Source of the DNA: Mesolinea sp040772305
GTDB taxonomy: Bacteria; Chloroflexota; Anaerolineae; Anaerolineales; Anaerolineaceae
Direction: 5' to 3'
DNA: 64,000 bases
Assembly (NCBI GenBank): GCA_040772305.1
Contig: JAXGYK010000001.1
Span: forward strand, 1,550,001 to 1,614,000
Under the pieces are notes generated by a model. That model was not told the DNA's origin, searched no databases, and was given only the letters and a program-made list of their open reading frames with translations. A program made the translations under genes and the position numbers. Shown here piece by piece: positions 1-8,611 of this stretch; within the stretch, counting starts at the first letter, position 1, and each line of letters opens with the position of its first letter.

Positions 1-485
1 AAAGTCTGTGCCTCAAATACCTGTTCGGCCGATACTGCAATCAAAAGCCCCATTAGTGCTGAGCTGATAGCAACCATCAAAACAGCGAGCAGTATCAACC
101 CCCAGTTCACCGCACTTAGCTCAATAAAAAAGCTGGCAAAAATTAATGGAACAAAGGCATTGAAAATACCGAAGAGAATCGTTCCCGCAATTTTTGCCAG
201 TACCATCGTATTTAGGCTGATGGGTGCCAACAGCAGCCGTTCAAAGGATTTGCCGCTCCGTTCAAAAGTTATGGTGACAGCGAGCATTGAGGTTGTGCCG
301 AAGAGAACGCTCATAGAAATCAGACCGGGAAGCAAGCCTAAGATATTCCCTCCAGGGGAACGGATAAGCTGCATTAATGTCCATGAAAGGGGGAAAATGA
401 TGCCCCAACTGATGTTCGGCGGCTTTAGATAATAGTTCTTTACATCTTTTTTCAAAATGTTCCAAAACGCAATCCAGCTTTTCAT
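1..485 (-). CDS. ABC-2 type transporter permease, 5' part only
   Basis: This is the membrane subunit of the exporter whose ATPase lies just upstream. The reading frame starts with ATG at 485, overlapping the ATPase stop by 4 bp (ATGA), and stays open to the window edge, giving about 161 residues. The translation begins MKSWIAFWNILKKDVKNYYL, a cytoplasmic amphipathic start, followed by hydrophobic segments around residues 28-50, 60-80, 105-130 and 140-155. A conserved-looking FERSGKSFERLLLAPIS stretch sits between segments two and three, as in ABC-2/DrrB-type permeases. The C-terminal half lies outside the window. The substrate cannot be told from the sequence. Pairing with a DrrA-like ATPase and an ArsR regulator suggests export of a toxic compound. 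Confidence 0.85.
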   Translation of the reverse strand, partial: MKSWIAFWNILKKDVKNYYLKPPNISWGIIFPLSWTLMQLIRSPGGNILGLLPGLISMSVLFGTTSMLAVTITFERSGKSFERLLLAPISLNTMVLAKIAGTILFGIFNAFVPLIFASFFIELSAVNWGLILLAVLMVAISSALMGLLIAVSAEQVFEAQT

Positions 486-1444
486 TTGCCGCCTCCTTTT
501 TCCTTGTCTTTTTTCAGCACAGAGGATTCAATGCCGGTCAATTTGACGAAGACATCTTCCAAGGAAGGGCGCAATTCTCTTGCCTCGTATACATCAATCC
601 CATTATTGTGAAAAAACTCCATGACCGGAAGTAGCGGAATACGCTGCTGCGATGTCATTACAAGGGAATGGTCAGACCGAATTGTGACTTCGCTTCCCTC
701 AAAGCGGGCTTGAAGTTCAGCAGTGAGACTTTCGCTGTTTTTGTCTGTAACAAAGTGGATAGCATGTCCATGGGATACACTTTCCATCAATTCAGGAACA
801 GTACCTGATGCAACAATTTGGCCCGCGGCTATAAAAGCGATGCGGTCGCAGATACGCTCGGCTTCCTCAATATAGTGGGTAGTGAGGAGGATAGTGGTCC
901 CCTGTTGTTTCAAGCCCACTATCATTTCCCGGATTTGCCGGGAACTCTCCACGTCAATCCCCGTTGTCGGTTCATCCAGAAACAAAATTTGCGGGGAATG
1001 GATAAGTGCCGCAGCAATGGTCAGTTTACGGCGCATCCCTTTGGAATAGGCTTTAAACGGGCGTTTTCCTGCATCTTTCAGCCTGAACTGTTCCAAAAGC
1101 CGGCGGGCTTTTGGTTCCCTCTCTTTCTTGCGCATTCCATACAGGGCGGCGCAAAAACAGAGATTGTCAAACCCATCCATTTCGTTGTACAGGTTGCTTT
1201 CATCCGGAACAATCCCCATAATGGCCTGCGCCTTTTTCGTATGTTTCCTTAGATCTATGCCATCAATCTTAACTTCTCCATCAGTCGGTCGGGCTAGGCC
1301 GGTCAGCATGTTGATCGTAGAAGTTTTTCCAGCCCCGTTCGGCCCTAATAGGCCGAATATTTCGCCTTTCTGAATTTCAAAAGAGATATTATCCACAGCG
1401 GTAAAGCTGCCATATCTCTTTTTAAGATTTGTAACGCTGACCAT
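482..1444 (-). CDS. ABC transporter ATP-binding protein (DrrA/CcmA type)
   Basis: This 320-residue protein should drive the ABC-2 exporter encoded immediately downstream. It shows the full nucleotide-binding domain: Walker A GPNGAGKT near residues 35-42, the signature YSKGMRRKL near 130, Walker B ILFLDEPTTGID near 150, and a switch histidine in LLTTHYIEEAE near 185. Residues from about 215 form the C-terminal extension usual in DrrA-like exporter ATPases. The gene sits 17 bp after the ArsR-family gene and overlaps the permease start, so regulator, ATPase and permease look like one transcript. The exported compound is unknown. Identification of the family is secure. Confidence 0.95.
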   Translation of the reverse strand: MVSVTNLKKRYGSFTAVDNISFEIQKGEIFGLLGPNGAGKTSTINMLTGLARPTDGEVKIDGIDLRKHTKKAQAIMGIVPDESNLYNEMDGFDNLCFCAALYGMRKKEREPKARRLLEQFRLKDAGKRPFKAYSKGMRRKLTIAAALIHSPQILFLDEPTTGIDVESSRQIREMIVGLKQQGTTILLTTHYIEEAERICDRIAFIAAGQIVASGTVPELMESVSHGHAIHFVTDKNSESLTAELQARFEGSEVTIRSDHSLVMTSQQRIPLLPVMEFFHNNGIDVYEARELRPSLEDVFVKLTGIESSVLKKDKEKGGGK

Positions 1445-1461
1445 TTCCAGGCTTTTTATCT

Positions 1462-1851
1462 TTACTTAGTTTCATCTTTACCGTGGCAGAACTCCTTGAC
1501 TTCGTCACTGCATTCGCCTTTTTTGGAGCAATCCCTTTTTTCTTTGGTGGGGCAATCCTCTCGTTTTTCCGGCTGACAGGCTTTATGTTCAGTGGCCGCC
1601 AGAGTTTCAATATCCTTTGCAAGTTCGTGCAATACCGACCGTTCTACGGTATAGTGCATGTAATATCCACGCTTTTTCCCCACAAGCAAGCCGGCTTCTC
1701 GCAACACTCTCAGATGTTGAGATATAGTTGCTTCGGTCAGATTCAGCTCGTTTGCCAGCGCTCGGACGCAATAATTGTGTTGTAGCAGCAAAGTCAAAAT
1801 GTTCATACGTGTTTCATCGGCAATAGCTTTTAGTACCTTATTCTTGTCCAT
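1462..1851 (-). CDS. ArsR-family winged-helix regulator with a cysteine-rich tail
   Basis: This is a 129-residue DNA-binding repressor. Residues 1-85 are a typical ArsR winged helix, with the recognition-helix region LTEATISQHLRVLREAGLL and the wing GKKRGYYMHYTV. The last 40 residues are unusual: five cysteines spread through a charged, lysine/glutamate-rich tail (CQPEKREDC, DCSKKGEC, EFCHG). Such a tail could bind metal or sense thiols, but that is inference. The gene is first in the regulator-ATPase-permease unit and faces a palindrome at 1874-1889 that fits an autoregulatory operator. The start at 1851 is preceded by an AGGAGGAAT-type ribosome site. Confidence 0.9.
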   Translation of the reverse strand: MDKNKVLKAIADETRMNILTLLLQHNYCVRALANELNLTEATISQHLRVLREAGLLVGKKRGYYMHYTVERSVLHELAKDIETLAATEHKACQPEKREDCPTKEKRDCSKKGECSDEVKEFCHGKDETK

Positions 1852-1873
1852 GAAATTCCTCCTGCTAGTTTAG

Positions 1874-1889
1874 TTAGGTGCTTACCTAA
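1874..1889. promoter_or_regulatory. Palindromic operator candidate for the ArsR regulator
   Basis: A perfect inverted repeat TTAGGT-N4-ACCTAA lies 23 bp upstream of the regulator start. A further ACCTAAT half-site follows at about 1925-1931 in AT-rich DNA. ArsR-family repressors commonly bind palindromes of this size over their own promoter. Assignment is by position and symmetry only. Confidence 0.6.
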
Positions 1890-2176
1890 TTAGATTGTAG
1901 TGCGTGAATTTAATTAAGTCAATACCTAATCGAATTTACTAATTAAATTTGCTGTCTTTCAGAACATACTGAGAACTAATGTACTGCTGCCAAAGATGAG
2001 ACATTACTGCTCTGAACGGCGAAGCTCTTTACTTAGGGAGCATTGATTTTTGTGAAAGGAGACCTGAGCAATGGTTGCGTTCTAGCCTGGCTAAGGCGAT
2101 GAAAAAAATAACTTGAAAGTTTAGCTTGCTTGTATCAAAGACGGGATTGACTGCTCTAATACAGGAGAAACTTCTG
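1890..2176. other. Intergenic stretch without a recognisable gene
   Basis: This AT-rich spacer separates the ArsR unit from the next minus-strand gene. Apart from the operator half-site near 1925, nothing with a convincing start, ribosome site or protein-like composition was seen. The promoter of the ArsR unit should lie in its first 60 bp. Confidence 0.5.
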
Positions 2177-2632
2177 TCACCTATGCACATGCGACAGAAG
2201 CCTCTGCCATTTCCGCTGCCTGTGGGCATAAAAGGCTTTTGCCCACAGGACTACAAAGGGTGTTTTCCATCCAGCTCCAATTTCCACTTCATCTGTGTAG
2301 CGTGTTGTTTTCTTATCAACAGACTCAAGATAAATCCGGTGATTCCAGACAGGAACATGGGTATTTTGCTCCCTGGTGCTGATGCCGGAGTCTTCATTGA
2401 AAGAAAGAACATGAATCGTATGGATGCCAAAGGGGATAATGCCAAACAGGTATAGACGGAAGGAAAAAACCGAGCTGTCTTGCCAATTTTTCTGCTGATC
2501 GTTATCCAAAGGAATAAATTTGGCAAATGGTGCGGCAAGATATTGCAGGGTTTTCAATTCCTGCAACTTGGAAAACAATTCTTTTTTCTCGGCTTGAAGC
2601 AGAGTACTTTTAACGATCGTTTTCTTTCTCAT
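2177..2632 (-). CDS. Conserved-looking hypothetical protein, 151 aa
   Basis: A 151-residue protein I cannot assign with confidence. It starts MRKKTIVKSTLLQAEKKELF and has balanced composition, with aromatic-rich strands such as TRYTDEVEIGAGWKTPFVVL, which recall small SRPBCC/START-like proteins of Clostridia. That resemblance is a guess from memory. AAGGAA lies about 7 bp upstream of the ATG. The 3' end carries two hairpin-forming sequences: a 10-bp stem (CCTGTGGGCA with its complement) inside the last 25 codons, and CTTCTGTC/GACAGAAG across the stop codon. Its AT bias matches the neighbouring ABC exporter rather than the Anaerolineae-like genes downstream. Confidence 0.6.
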   Translation of the reverse strand: MRKKTIVKSTLLQAEKKELFSKLQELKTLQYLAAPFAKFIPLDNDQQKNWQDSSVFSFRLYLFGIIPFGIHTIHVLSFNEDSGISTREQNTHVPVWNHRIYLESVDKKTTRYTDEVEIGAGWKTPFVVLWAKAFYAHRQRKWQRLLSHVHR

Positions 2633-2792
2633 GAAAAGTTCCTTTTTGGCAACAACTTGGACTTAGTAACTTCTCTAATACTTTGTCAAGCCCCACGGCG
2701 CATTTTATCAAAAGGCTTGGTTTGTATCCCAGATAATGATCGGTTATATGAGTCTCTTTGGAAGAAGGAAGATTTTTTTTGCCAGCGGTCAT
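2610..2792 (-). CDS. Possible small protein, 60 aa
   Basis: An open frame of 60 codons overlaps the start of the following 151-residue gene by 23 bp. The main support is a strong ribosome site (AGAAGGAG, about 8 bp before the ATG) and the coupled arrangement. The protein is basic, contains a Cys-Cys pair and shows no motif or membrane segment. It may be a truncated remnant or a leader rather than a functional gene. Confidence 0.3.
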   Translation of the reverse strand: MTAGKKNLPSSKETHITDHYLGYKPSLLIKCAVGLDKVLEKLLSPSCCQKGTFHEKENDR

Positions 2793-2858
2793 AAGACTTA
2801 CTCCTTCTAACCATTATAGGGTGTGGCAAGCTGGAACAGGAAAGATTTGTAAAAGGGC

Positions 2859-3695
2859 TTATCCTTTGATGGCTCCTCCGAGCATCCCGCGGATGAAAAA
2901 GCGCTGAAACAAGATGTAAATCAGCACTGTGGGCAGTGCAACAATAAGAGCTGCCGCAGCCAGCAGGGGAATATTAGCAGAATAGCGTCCTTGGAAAAAA
3001 GCGAGTCCAACAGGCAAAGTGCGCATCGATTCATTTTGTACCATCACGAGCGCCAGGAGAAACTCGTTCCATGTCCACATAAAGAAGAGGACTACCAAGG
3101 TGGTAGTAGCTGGCTTGGCGATCGGGAAAAGTACCTGCCAGAGCAACTTCCATCGGTCGGCGCCATCAATAATGGCAGCATCGATGAGTTCGCGGGGAGC
3201 ATTCTCAAAAAAGGAATTCATCCACAAGGTGCCAAAACTGACCGAGAGCCCAATTTGAGGAAGGATAAGTGCCCAATAGGTATCCAGAAGATCGAGGCGA
3301 CCCATCAAGTGGTACAGAGGGATGATGGCGGCTTCGAAAGGAATCATAAAACCAATAAGCATCAACCCGTATAAGAACCGTCGGCCAGGCATAGGCAAGA
3401 GACCTGTTGCGTATCCGCTGAGCGTTGAAAGAAAAACGCTTACGCTGACAACGGCCACTGTAACGATTACGCTGTTTTTAAAGAAGAGATTGAAACGTCC
3501 TTGGAACCATGCATCCTTGAAACGTTGCAAGCTAATGCTTGTTGGAAGGCTGAAAGGGCTGGTATTTGCAGGCGCTGGCCCACGGATGGCAGAAAACACT
3601 AAACTGCTAAGCGGCATTAGGACGATTACAACAATAAGAATTAGAAGCAGGTAGCGCCAGGTTTGAACTGCGCTGCATTTGACAGGCCTGGTCAT
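2859..3695 (-). CDS. Carbohydrate ABC transporter permease (MalG/MsmG type)
   Basis: This 278-residue inner-membrane subunit belongs to a CUT1-type sugar importer. Six hydrophobic segments are visible, starting at residues 13-33. The EAA loop that docks the ATPase reads APRELIDAAIIDGADRWKLLWQV near residues 165-187, and the C-terminal signature FFIRGMLGGAIKG is typical of MalG/UgpE/MsmG proteins. It overlaps the first permease by 4 bp and is the last gene of the unit. No ATPase follows, so a shared MsmK/UgpC-like ATPase encoded elsewhere is expected. The sugar cannot be deduced. Confidence 0.93.
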   Translation of the reverse strand: MTRPVKCSAVQTWRYLLLILIVVIVLMPLSSLVFSAIRGPAPANTSPFSLPTSISLQRFKDAWFQGRFNLFFKNSVIVTVAVVSVSVFLSTLSGYATGLLPMPGRRFLYGLMLIGFMIPFEAAIIPLYHLMGRLDLLDTYWALILPQIGLSVSFGTLWMNSFFENAPRELIDAAIIDGADRWKLLWQVLFPIAKPATTTLVVLFFMWTWNEFLLALVMVQNESMRTLPVGLAFFQGRYSANIPLLAAAALIVALPTVLIYILFQRFFIRGMLGGAIKG

Positions 3696-4597
3696 GAACC
3701 CACCTCTGTACCGGCTTCTTGATAACGCCGAATAAGCCCGGAGCTTAGCAAAATGAGAACCAAGAGCACTGTAGCCATGGCTGAAGCGCTCCCGAGCTGC
3801 TTATTGATGAAGGCAGTGTTGTAAAGCAGCTGACCTATGACCATTGTAGATGTACCTGGTCCCCCGCGTGTGGTTACGAAGACAAGGTCAAAGACGCGCA
3901 AGGCAGAAATGACAGTCGTTGTCACTGCCACGGCTATTTCTGGCCTTAGGGCAGGGAAGGTGATTTTCCAAAGTTGTTGCCAGGCTGTGGCGCCATCCAA
4001 ACTGGATGCTTCGTAGTATTCTTCCGGTACGCGCTGCATTCCTGCAAGAAAAAGAACCATACAGAATCCGTATTGAACCCAAGAAGCGATTGAACCAACA
4101 GCCGGTAAAGCCCAGGTGAAATCGCCTAGCCAAGGTTTAGCCCAGGCGCTTAGGCCAACCGCACGCAATAGCGTGTTTATGAGGCCAAAGTTTGGATGAA
4201 ACACCCACCGCCACACTACCCCAACTACAACCATGCTGATTACCTGGGGAAGAAATAAGAGTGTGCGGAATGCTGTAAGTCCCTTTAGTTTGGTACGGCC
4301 GAGGAGGGAGGCAAGCATAAGCCCGAACAGTACCGGAATGATGGTGTAGAAGAAAATAAAGATCAGGTTATGAAGGAAGGCCTCAAGGAAGGCTGAATTG
4401 GGTGTAAAAAGGGTGAGGTAATTTTTAAACCCCAAGGGATTTTTTACGGCTGAGAAGCCATTCCATTCATAAAAACTGTTGAGCATGGTTTGGCCAACTG
4501 GAACAAGGACGAAAACAAGGTAAATTAAGAAGGCAGGCAAGAGATAGAACCAGCCTGTAAATTTTGATTCACCTGGATAACGTCGTGAGCTCTGCAT
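3692..4597 (-). CDS. Carbohydrate ABC transporter permease (MalF/MsmF type)
   Basis: This 301-residue protein is the partner permease of the sugar importer. It has an N-terminal hydrophobic helix (residues 15-35) and the DUF-free short periplasmic loop of UgpA/MsmF-type subunits rather than the large MalF loop. The EAA motif is EEYYEASSLDGATAWQQLWKITFP near residues 192-215. The gene lies 79 bp after the binding-protein gene, and the gap contains a strong hairpin that should lower expression of the permeases relative to the binding protein. It is translationally coupled to the second permease (ATGA-type overlap). Confidence 0.93.
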   Translation of the reverse strand: MQSSRRYPGESKFTGWFYLLPAFLIYLVFVLVPVGQTMLNSFYEWNGFSAVKNPLGFKNYLTLFTPNSAFLEAFLHNLIFIFFYTIIPVLFGLMLASLLGRTKLKGLTAFRTLLFLPQVISMVVVGVVWRWVFHPNFGLINTLLRAVGLSAWAKPWLGDFTWALPAVGSIASWVQYGFCMVLFLAGMQRVPEEYYEASSLDGATAWQQLWKITFPALRPEIAVAVTTTVISALRVFDLVFVTTRGGPGTSTMVIGQLLYNTAFINKQLGSASAMATVLLVLILLSSGLIRRYQEAGTEVGS

Positions 4598-4613
4598 TGC
4601 TTGAAGACCTTAA

Positions 4614-4645
4614 GCAAAAAAATGCCGGGTAACTGACCCGGCATT
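4614..4645 (-). terminator. Hairpin with T-run between binding protein and permeases
   Basis: A perfect 10-bp stem (AATGCCGGGT at 4621-4630 with its complement at 4636-4645, 5-nt loop) is followed on the minus strand by seven T residues. It has the form of an intrinsic terminator inside the operon. In sugar importers such sites commonly give partial readthrough, so binding protein is made in excess of permease. That role here is inference. Confidence 0.8.
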
Positions 4646-4676
4646 GATTGTAGCAGACAATAGATCGTAACAGAGT

Positions 4677-6092
4677 CTAGGGCTTGAGCGTCTGGAGAAA
4701 CTCAGCATAGACCTTTTCGACGTTGGCGGTAAAATTTGCCGGTGTTTCAGCTGAGCCAAGCATTTTTTGCAGTTCTGAAACCAGCACATCGTAAAAAGCG
4801 GGAGCGGCCCAGTCGATGTAATGCCCGATGGTATCCATGGCATTGATCTGGTCCCAAGCCTTAATGGTATCGCCAAAGAGGCCGCTAGTGTCTACAGCAG
4901 TATCGTCTGGAAGCTTGACAGCCGGAACCATGCCGCTTTCTGCCCATAACTCGGCTGCGCGGGGGCTGATCATCCAGTCCAGGTATTCTGCAGCAAGGTC
5001 TGGCTGAGAGGTGCCTGTGCGGATACTAAAGGGGATACCCACACCGCCGATTGCCATTGCTGGTTTTCCAGCAAAACCAGGCAAGGTAAAGAAGCCGAAC
5101 TGGGGTAATTGCTGTCCATCTGTTGCTGCAAGCAGTTCGCCGGCGATCCAGGAGCCAGTGATGGTCATGGCGCCCTGGCCGGCTTTAAAGTTATTGTTCT
5201 CATCATCGTAGCCAATGCCCGCATACCCTTCGGTGAAATAGCCGGCGTTAGCCCAGTCTAGGAGGATTTGAGCTGCCTGCTGGTTTTCGGGCGTATCGAA
5301 AGAAACGTTGTTAACACCATAAACCAAGTCGTTGATATATTCCGGACTCACCAGCAGGTGTTGGATGGCACTGAACTCGTGGATCAGGTTCCATCCATCC
5401 AGGGAGCCAAAAGAGATCGGGGTAATTCCTTTGGCTTTGATCTCTGCCAAAAGGGTTTGAAATTCCTCGAAGGTGGCTGGTACGGTCCAGCCGTTCTCAG
5501 CAAAGATATCCTTATTGTAATAGACGCCGACGACCTCGGCGGTAGGGCTTACGCCGTAGAGGTTGCCCTGGCCGAAGGTGAGGCCGTCGGGAGTAAAGGA
5601 ATTACGGCTGGCTACGCCGGTAGACATCAGTTCGGGCCATTGAAATTTAGATTGGTATTCATCCAGGGGCAAAAGCAGACCTTGTTTGACCATCTCGCCC
5701 ATGTCGGCCCGGCCTTGGTTAACCTGAGCAACGTCGGGGCCATCGGCCTGACTCATTGCCAAGGGCAATGTAAGTTTGAGGTCGTCCAGGGTTTTTACCA
5801 CGCGTTCAATGCGTACGCCTGGATGGCTTGCCTCAAATTCTGCGTTCAGGGTTTCCATCACCTTACTTTCAACATCACGAGAGAATTGGTCCCAGACGAC
5901 CAAAGTGATTTGTTCGGGAGCAGAGGACGGCTCTTCTTTTGAAGGAGCCTGACTGGCGCCCTCGGACGAAGCCGTGGTCTGGCTTTGTTGGTCACTGGGT
6001 GCCTGCGTAACACTTGGTGCGGGTACACAGGCTGCAAATAGAATTGCAGTTATTATGAGCAAAATAATAAGCAGGGATTTTTTCGTCTTCAT
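4677..6092 (-). CDS. Sugar ABC transporter substrate-binding lipoprotein
   Basis: This 471-residue extracytoplasmic binding protein feeds the two permeases downstream. It starts with a lipoprotein signal peptide (MKTKKSLLIILL, lipobox LFAAC, predicted lipidated Cys at residue 22), then a Ser/Gln/Pro-rich linker to about residue 55. The mature fold is a family 1 solute-binding protein, with ITLVVWDQFS near 61, PDVAQVNQGRADMG near 118 and GAMTITGSWIAGEL near 312. It is first in the unit. Its family typically binds oligosaccharides, but no residue seen here fixes the ligand. Confidence 0.93.
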   Translation of the reverse strand: MKTKKSLLIILLIITAILFAACVPAPSVTQAPSDQQSQTTASSEGASQAPSKEEPSSAPEQITLVVWDQFSRDVESKVMETLNAEFEASHPGVRIERVVKTLDDLKLTLPLAMSQADGPDVAQVNQGRADMGEMVKQGLLLPLDEYQSKFQWPELMSTGVASRNSFTPDGLTFGQGNLYGVSPTAEVVGVYYNKDIFAENGWTVPATFEEFQTLLAEIKAKGITPISFGSLDGWNLIHEFSAIQHLLVSPEYINDLVYGVNNVSFDTPENQQAAQILLDWANAGYFTEGYAGIGYDDENNNFKAGQGAMTITGSWIAGELLAATDGQQLPQFGFFTLPGFAGKPAMAIGGVGIPFSIRTGTSQPDLAAEYLDWMISPRAAELWAESGMVPAVKLPDDTAVDTSGLFGDTIKAWDQINAMDTIGHYIDWAAPAFYDVLVSELQKMLGSAETPANFTANVEKVYAEFLQTLKP

Positions 6093-6255
6093 AAGTCTCC
6101 AGAATTTTATTATTAGTTACAAGAAGAAATCGTTTCTTAATACCTCTTTTATACTGTCTAAGATTATAACTTGTAGAAAGGATAGGCGGTTGCTTGCTGC
6201 AAAAGAAGGTTTTTGCACTTTTGATGGTATTGGCAGGAATATTGCTCTTAGTCCT

Positions 6256-6286
6256 TTGTATAGTTTTTAAGTAATGACGTTATACT
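6256..6286 (+). promoter_or_regulatory. Candidate promoter for gmd
   Basis: TATACT at 6281-6286 is a good -10 box, 27 bp before the gmd start. A weak -35 (TTGTAT at 6256-6261) is separated from it by 19 bp. The reading is by eye and the -35 is poor. Confidence 0.35.
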
Positions 6287-6312
6287 AACGGAAGATTAGC
6301 TGCGAGGTGAAA

Positions 6313-7380
6313 ATGAAAACAGCATTGATCACGGGAATTACAGGGCAAGACGGGAGTTATTTAGCAGAATACCTCTTGCATCAGGGGTACGAAGTCCATG
6401 GCATTATTCGCAGGGCAAGCACTTTTAATACCCGGCGCATTGACCATATCTATCGCGACCCGCATGCGAAAAATGGGGAAAGACTCTATTTGCACTATGG
6501 CGATATGGGAGCTACCGGAGTATTGGGCGACATTATTTACGATACCAAGCCGGACGAGATATACCATCTGGCGGCCCAAAGTCATGTAAAGGTTAGCTTT
6601 GAGATGCCCGAATACACAGGGGATACAACGGGACTGGGTACAGCCCGAATGCTTGAAGCAGTGCATCGGGTTAAGAAAGAAATCAAGTTTTATCAAGCCT
6701 CAACAAGTGAGTTGTTTGGTGCGGCAAAACCACCGCAAAGTGAAGAAACCCCCTTCTACCCCCGCAGCCCATATGCAGCTGCGAAGCTGTATGCCTATTG
6801 GATGGTGGTTAATTACCGTGAAGCTTACGATATGTTTGCAACGAATGGGATCTTGTTCAACCATGAAAGTCCTCGACGGGGCGAGACCTTTGTAACTCGC
6901 AAGATTACGCGTGCATTGGCTGCCATACGGGCGGGGAAACAAGAGAAGTTGTACTTGGGTAATTTGGACTCCAAGCGCGACTGGGGTTATGCACCAGAAT
7001 ATGTGGAAGCGATGCACCTCTTGCTCCAACAAGAAAAGCCGGACGATTATGTTTTGGGAACGGGGGAAAGCCACAGCATTCGCGAGTTCCTCGATGAGGC
7101 GTTTGGGTATGTGGATATGGACTGGCACAAGTATGTTGAAATTGATCCCCGGTACTTTAGACCGACAGAGGTGGACTATCTGCTGGCAGACCCCAGTAAG
7201 GCCAAAAAGCAACTGGGCTGGGAACCTAAGGTCAAGTTTCATGAACTCGTGCGGATTATGGTGGATGCGGATAGTGAGCTGTTTGGCTTGGACCATCCCG
7301 GTGAAGGGCAGAAGATCATTGATGAGAAGTTTGATGGCTGGCACAAATGGAAAGATCAGTCGGTGAGTATGGAGAATTAA
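6313..7380 (+). CDS. gmd: GDP-mannose 4,6-dehydratase
   Basis: It converts GDP-mannose to GDP-4-keto-6-deoxymannose, the precursor of GDP-fucose, GDP-rhamnose and related sugars of surface glycans. The protein is a 355-residue extended SDR. Visible motifs are the NADP-binding GITGQDGSYLAEYLL near residue 8, QSHVKVSFE, the catalytic Ser/Thr-Tyr-Lys region with STSELFG and SPYAAAKLYAYW, and NHESPRRGETFVTRKITRA, which is diagnostic for this enzyme. I chose ATG 6313 over GTG 6307 because the GAGGTG ribosome site overlaps the GTG. No fucose synthase gene is adjacent. The nearby glycosyltransferase genes suggest a role in exopolysaccharide or cell-surface glycan assembly. Confidence 0.95.
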   Translation: MKTALITGITGQDGSYLAEYLLHQGYEVHGIIRRASTFNTRRIDHIYRDPHAKNGERLYLHYGDMGATGVLGDIIYDTKPDEIYHLAAQSHVKVSFEMPEYTGDTTGLGTARMLEAVHRVKKEIKFYQASTSELFGAAKPPQSEETPFYPRSPYAAAKLYAYWMVVNYREAYDMFATNGILFNHESPRRGETFVTRKITRALAAIRAGKQEKLYLGNLDSKRDWGYAPEYVEAMHLLLQQEKPDDYVLGTGESHSIREFLDEAFGYVDMDWHKYVEIDPRYFRPTEVDYLLADPSKAKKQLGWEPKVKFHELVRIMVDADSELFGLDHPGEGQKIIDEKFDGWHKWKDQSVSMEN

Positions 7381-7746
7381 GCAGTTAACCTTTTTATTTG
7401 ATGGTAGGACAGTTGAATATAAGAAAGTTTAACGAACTGGGACCAAGGGATCATTTAATATTTGGAGTACCCAGAGAGCCAGTTGATGAAGTGAAATATT
7501 ACTAATGTTTTGACAACTGAATCAAAGGTTGATAAGTATTTTCGTTTAAATACTTCTCTGAGATTTTCTATAAATGAAGCGTCCTTTTCCTATTGACCTG
7601 ATTAATGAAAGATAAGATAGGATTTATTTAAAAAAGAACAGTATTGATTTTTAAAATCTATGCCAAGCTGCATTTTTATGAATTTCGAATGGGTTAAACC
7701 AAGATATAAGTAAGATTGCACGATCCAACAGGAATAACACTGTCCT
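7381..7746. other. AT-rich intergenic region
   Basis: This 366-bp spacer between gmd and the glycosyltransferase is markedly AT-rich. No gene, tRNA-like fold or strong terminator was found. The base composition matches that of the following glycosyltransferase gene, so both may have arrived together. Confidence 0.5.
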
Positions 7747-8538
7747 ATGACTAGATCACGCTCCATAAGCATCGTAATCCCAAGCTTTAACCAAGCTGAG
7801 TATATTGGAAAGACTATTGACTCCATTCTTGATCAAGACTACCCAGATTTGGAAATTATCGTAATGGATGGAGGTTCAACCGATGGGACGCTCTCTTTGT
7901 TAAAGACTTATGGCGCCAGGGTTAAATGGGTTTCCGCAGCAGATAAAGGCCAGTCTGATGCAATCAACAAAGGATTACGATTAGCAAGGGGTGAAATAGT
8001 CGGTTATATTAATTCGGACGATTTTTTATTACCGGGTTCATTGGAAACGATTAATAAACTTTTGCCGCAGGGAGTGCCGGGATGGGTCACTGGTGACGCC
8101 CTGATTGTAGACGAACTCGGGGATGAAATTCAAAAAGCTGTGCGTGTATACAAAAAAGTTTTGAGACATATGTTTTGCCGAAGCAGCTTATTAATAACTA
8201 ATTATCTTGTTCAGCCTAGTACGTTTTGGACAAGACAATTGTTGAAGAAGGTAGGGCTTTTCGATGAGACCCTGCACTACTCTATGGATTATGACTATTG
8301 GTTACGGTCCCTAAATATTTCGAATCCAATTATTTCTCGAGCTGTTCTTTCCGCGTTCAGAATCCATTCAAAATCCAAAGGTGGCTCACAATATAAAGCA
8401 CAAATAGCTGAGGAACTAGAGATGATCCACCGGCATACTTCCAACTCTTTTTTGATAACGCTTCATATACTTCATAGCAAGTTAGTAACGCTAGCGTATG
8501 ATTATTTAAAAAAAGAAAATCGAATACGTCAAAATTAA
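7747..8538 (+). CDS. Family 2 glycosyltransferase
   Basis: A 263-residue GT-A fold glycosyltransferase, likely adding a sugar to a surface polysaccharide. The N-terminus has the GT2 nucleotide-sugar site: SIVIPSFNQAEYIGKTIDSIL (residues 7-27) and EIIVMDGGSTDGT near 37-49. The metal-binding motif appears as YINSDDFLLPGS near 91-102, and a probable catalytic region HYSMDYDYWLRSL lies near 178. No transmembrane segment is evident. The gene is more AT-rich than gmd and valS, which hints at transfer. It stands alone on the plus strand, 322 bp before valS and its T-box. Confidence 0.9.
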   Translation: MTRSRSISIVIPSFNQAEYIGKTIDSILDQDYPDLEIIVMDGGSTDGTLSLLKTYGARVKWVSAADKGQSDAINKGLRLARGEIVGYINSDDFLLPGSLETINKLLPQGVPGWVTGDALIVDELGDEIQKAVRVYKKVLRHMFCRSSLLITNYLVQPSTFWTRQLLKKVGLFDETLHYSMDYDYWLRSLNISNPIISRAVLSAFRIHSKSKGGSQYKAQIAEELEMIHRHTSNSFLITLHILHSKLVTLAYDYLKKENRIRQN

Positions 8539-8611
8539 AACTACTATTTCTAGATTCAAAAATAGCAGGAAACTTCGCACCAGGCTGAGGAAATCTATGG
8601 TAATATTTTTT

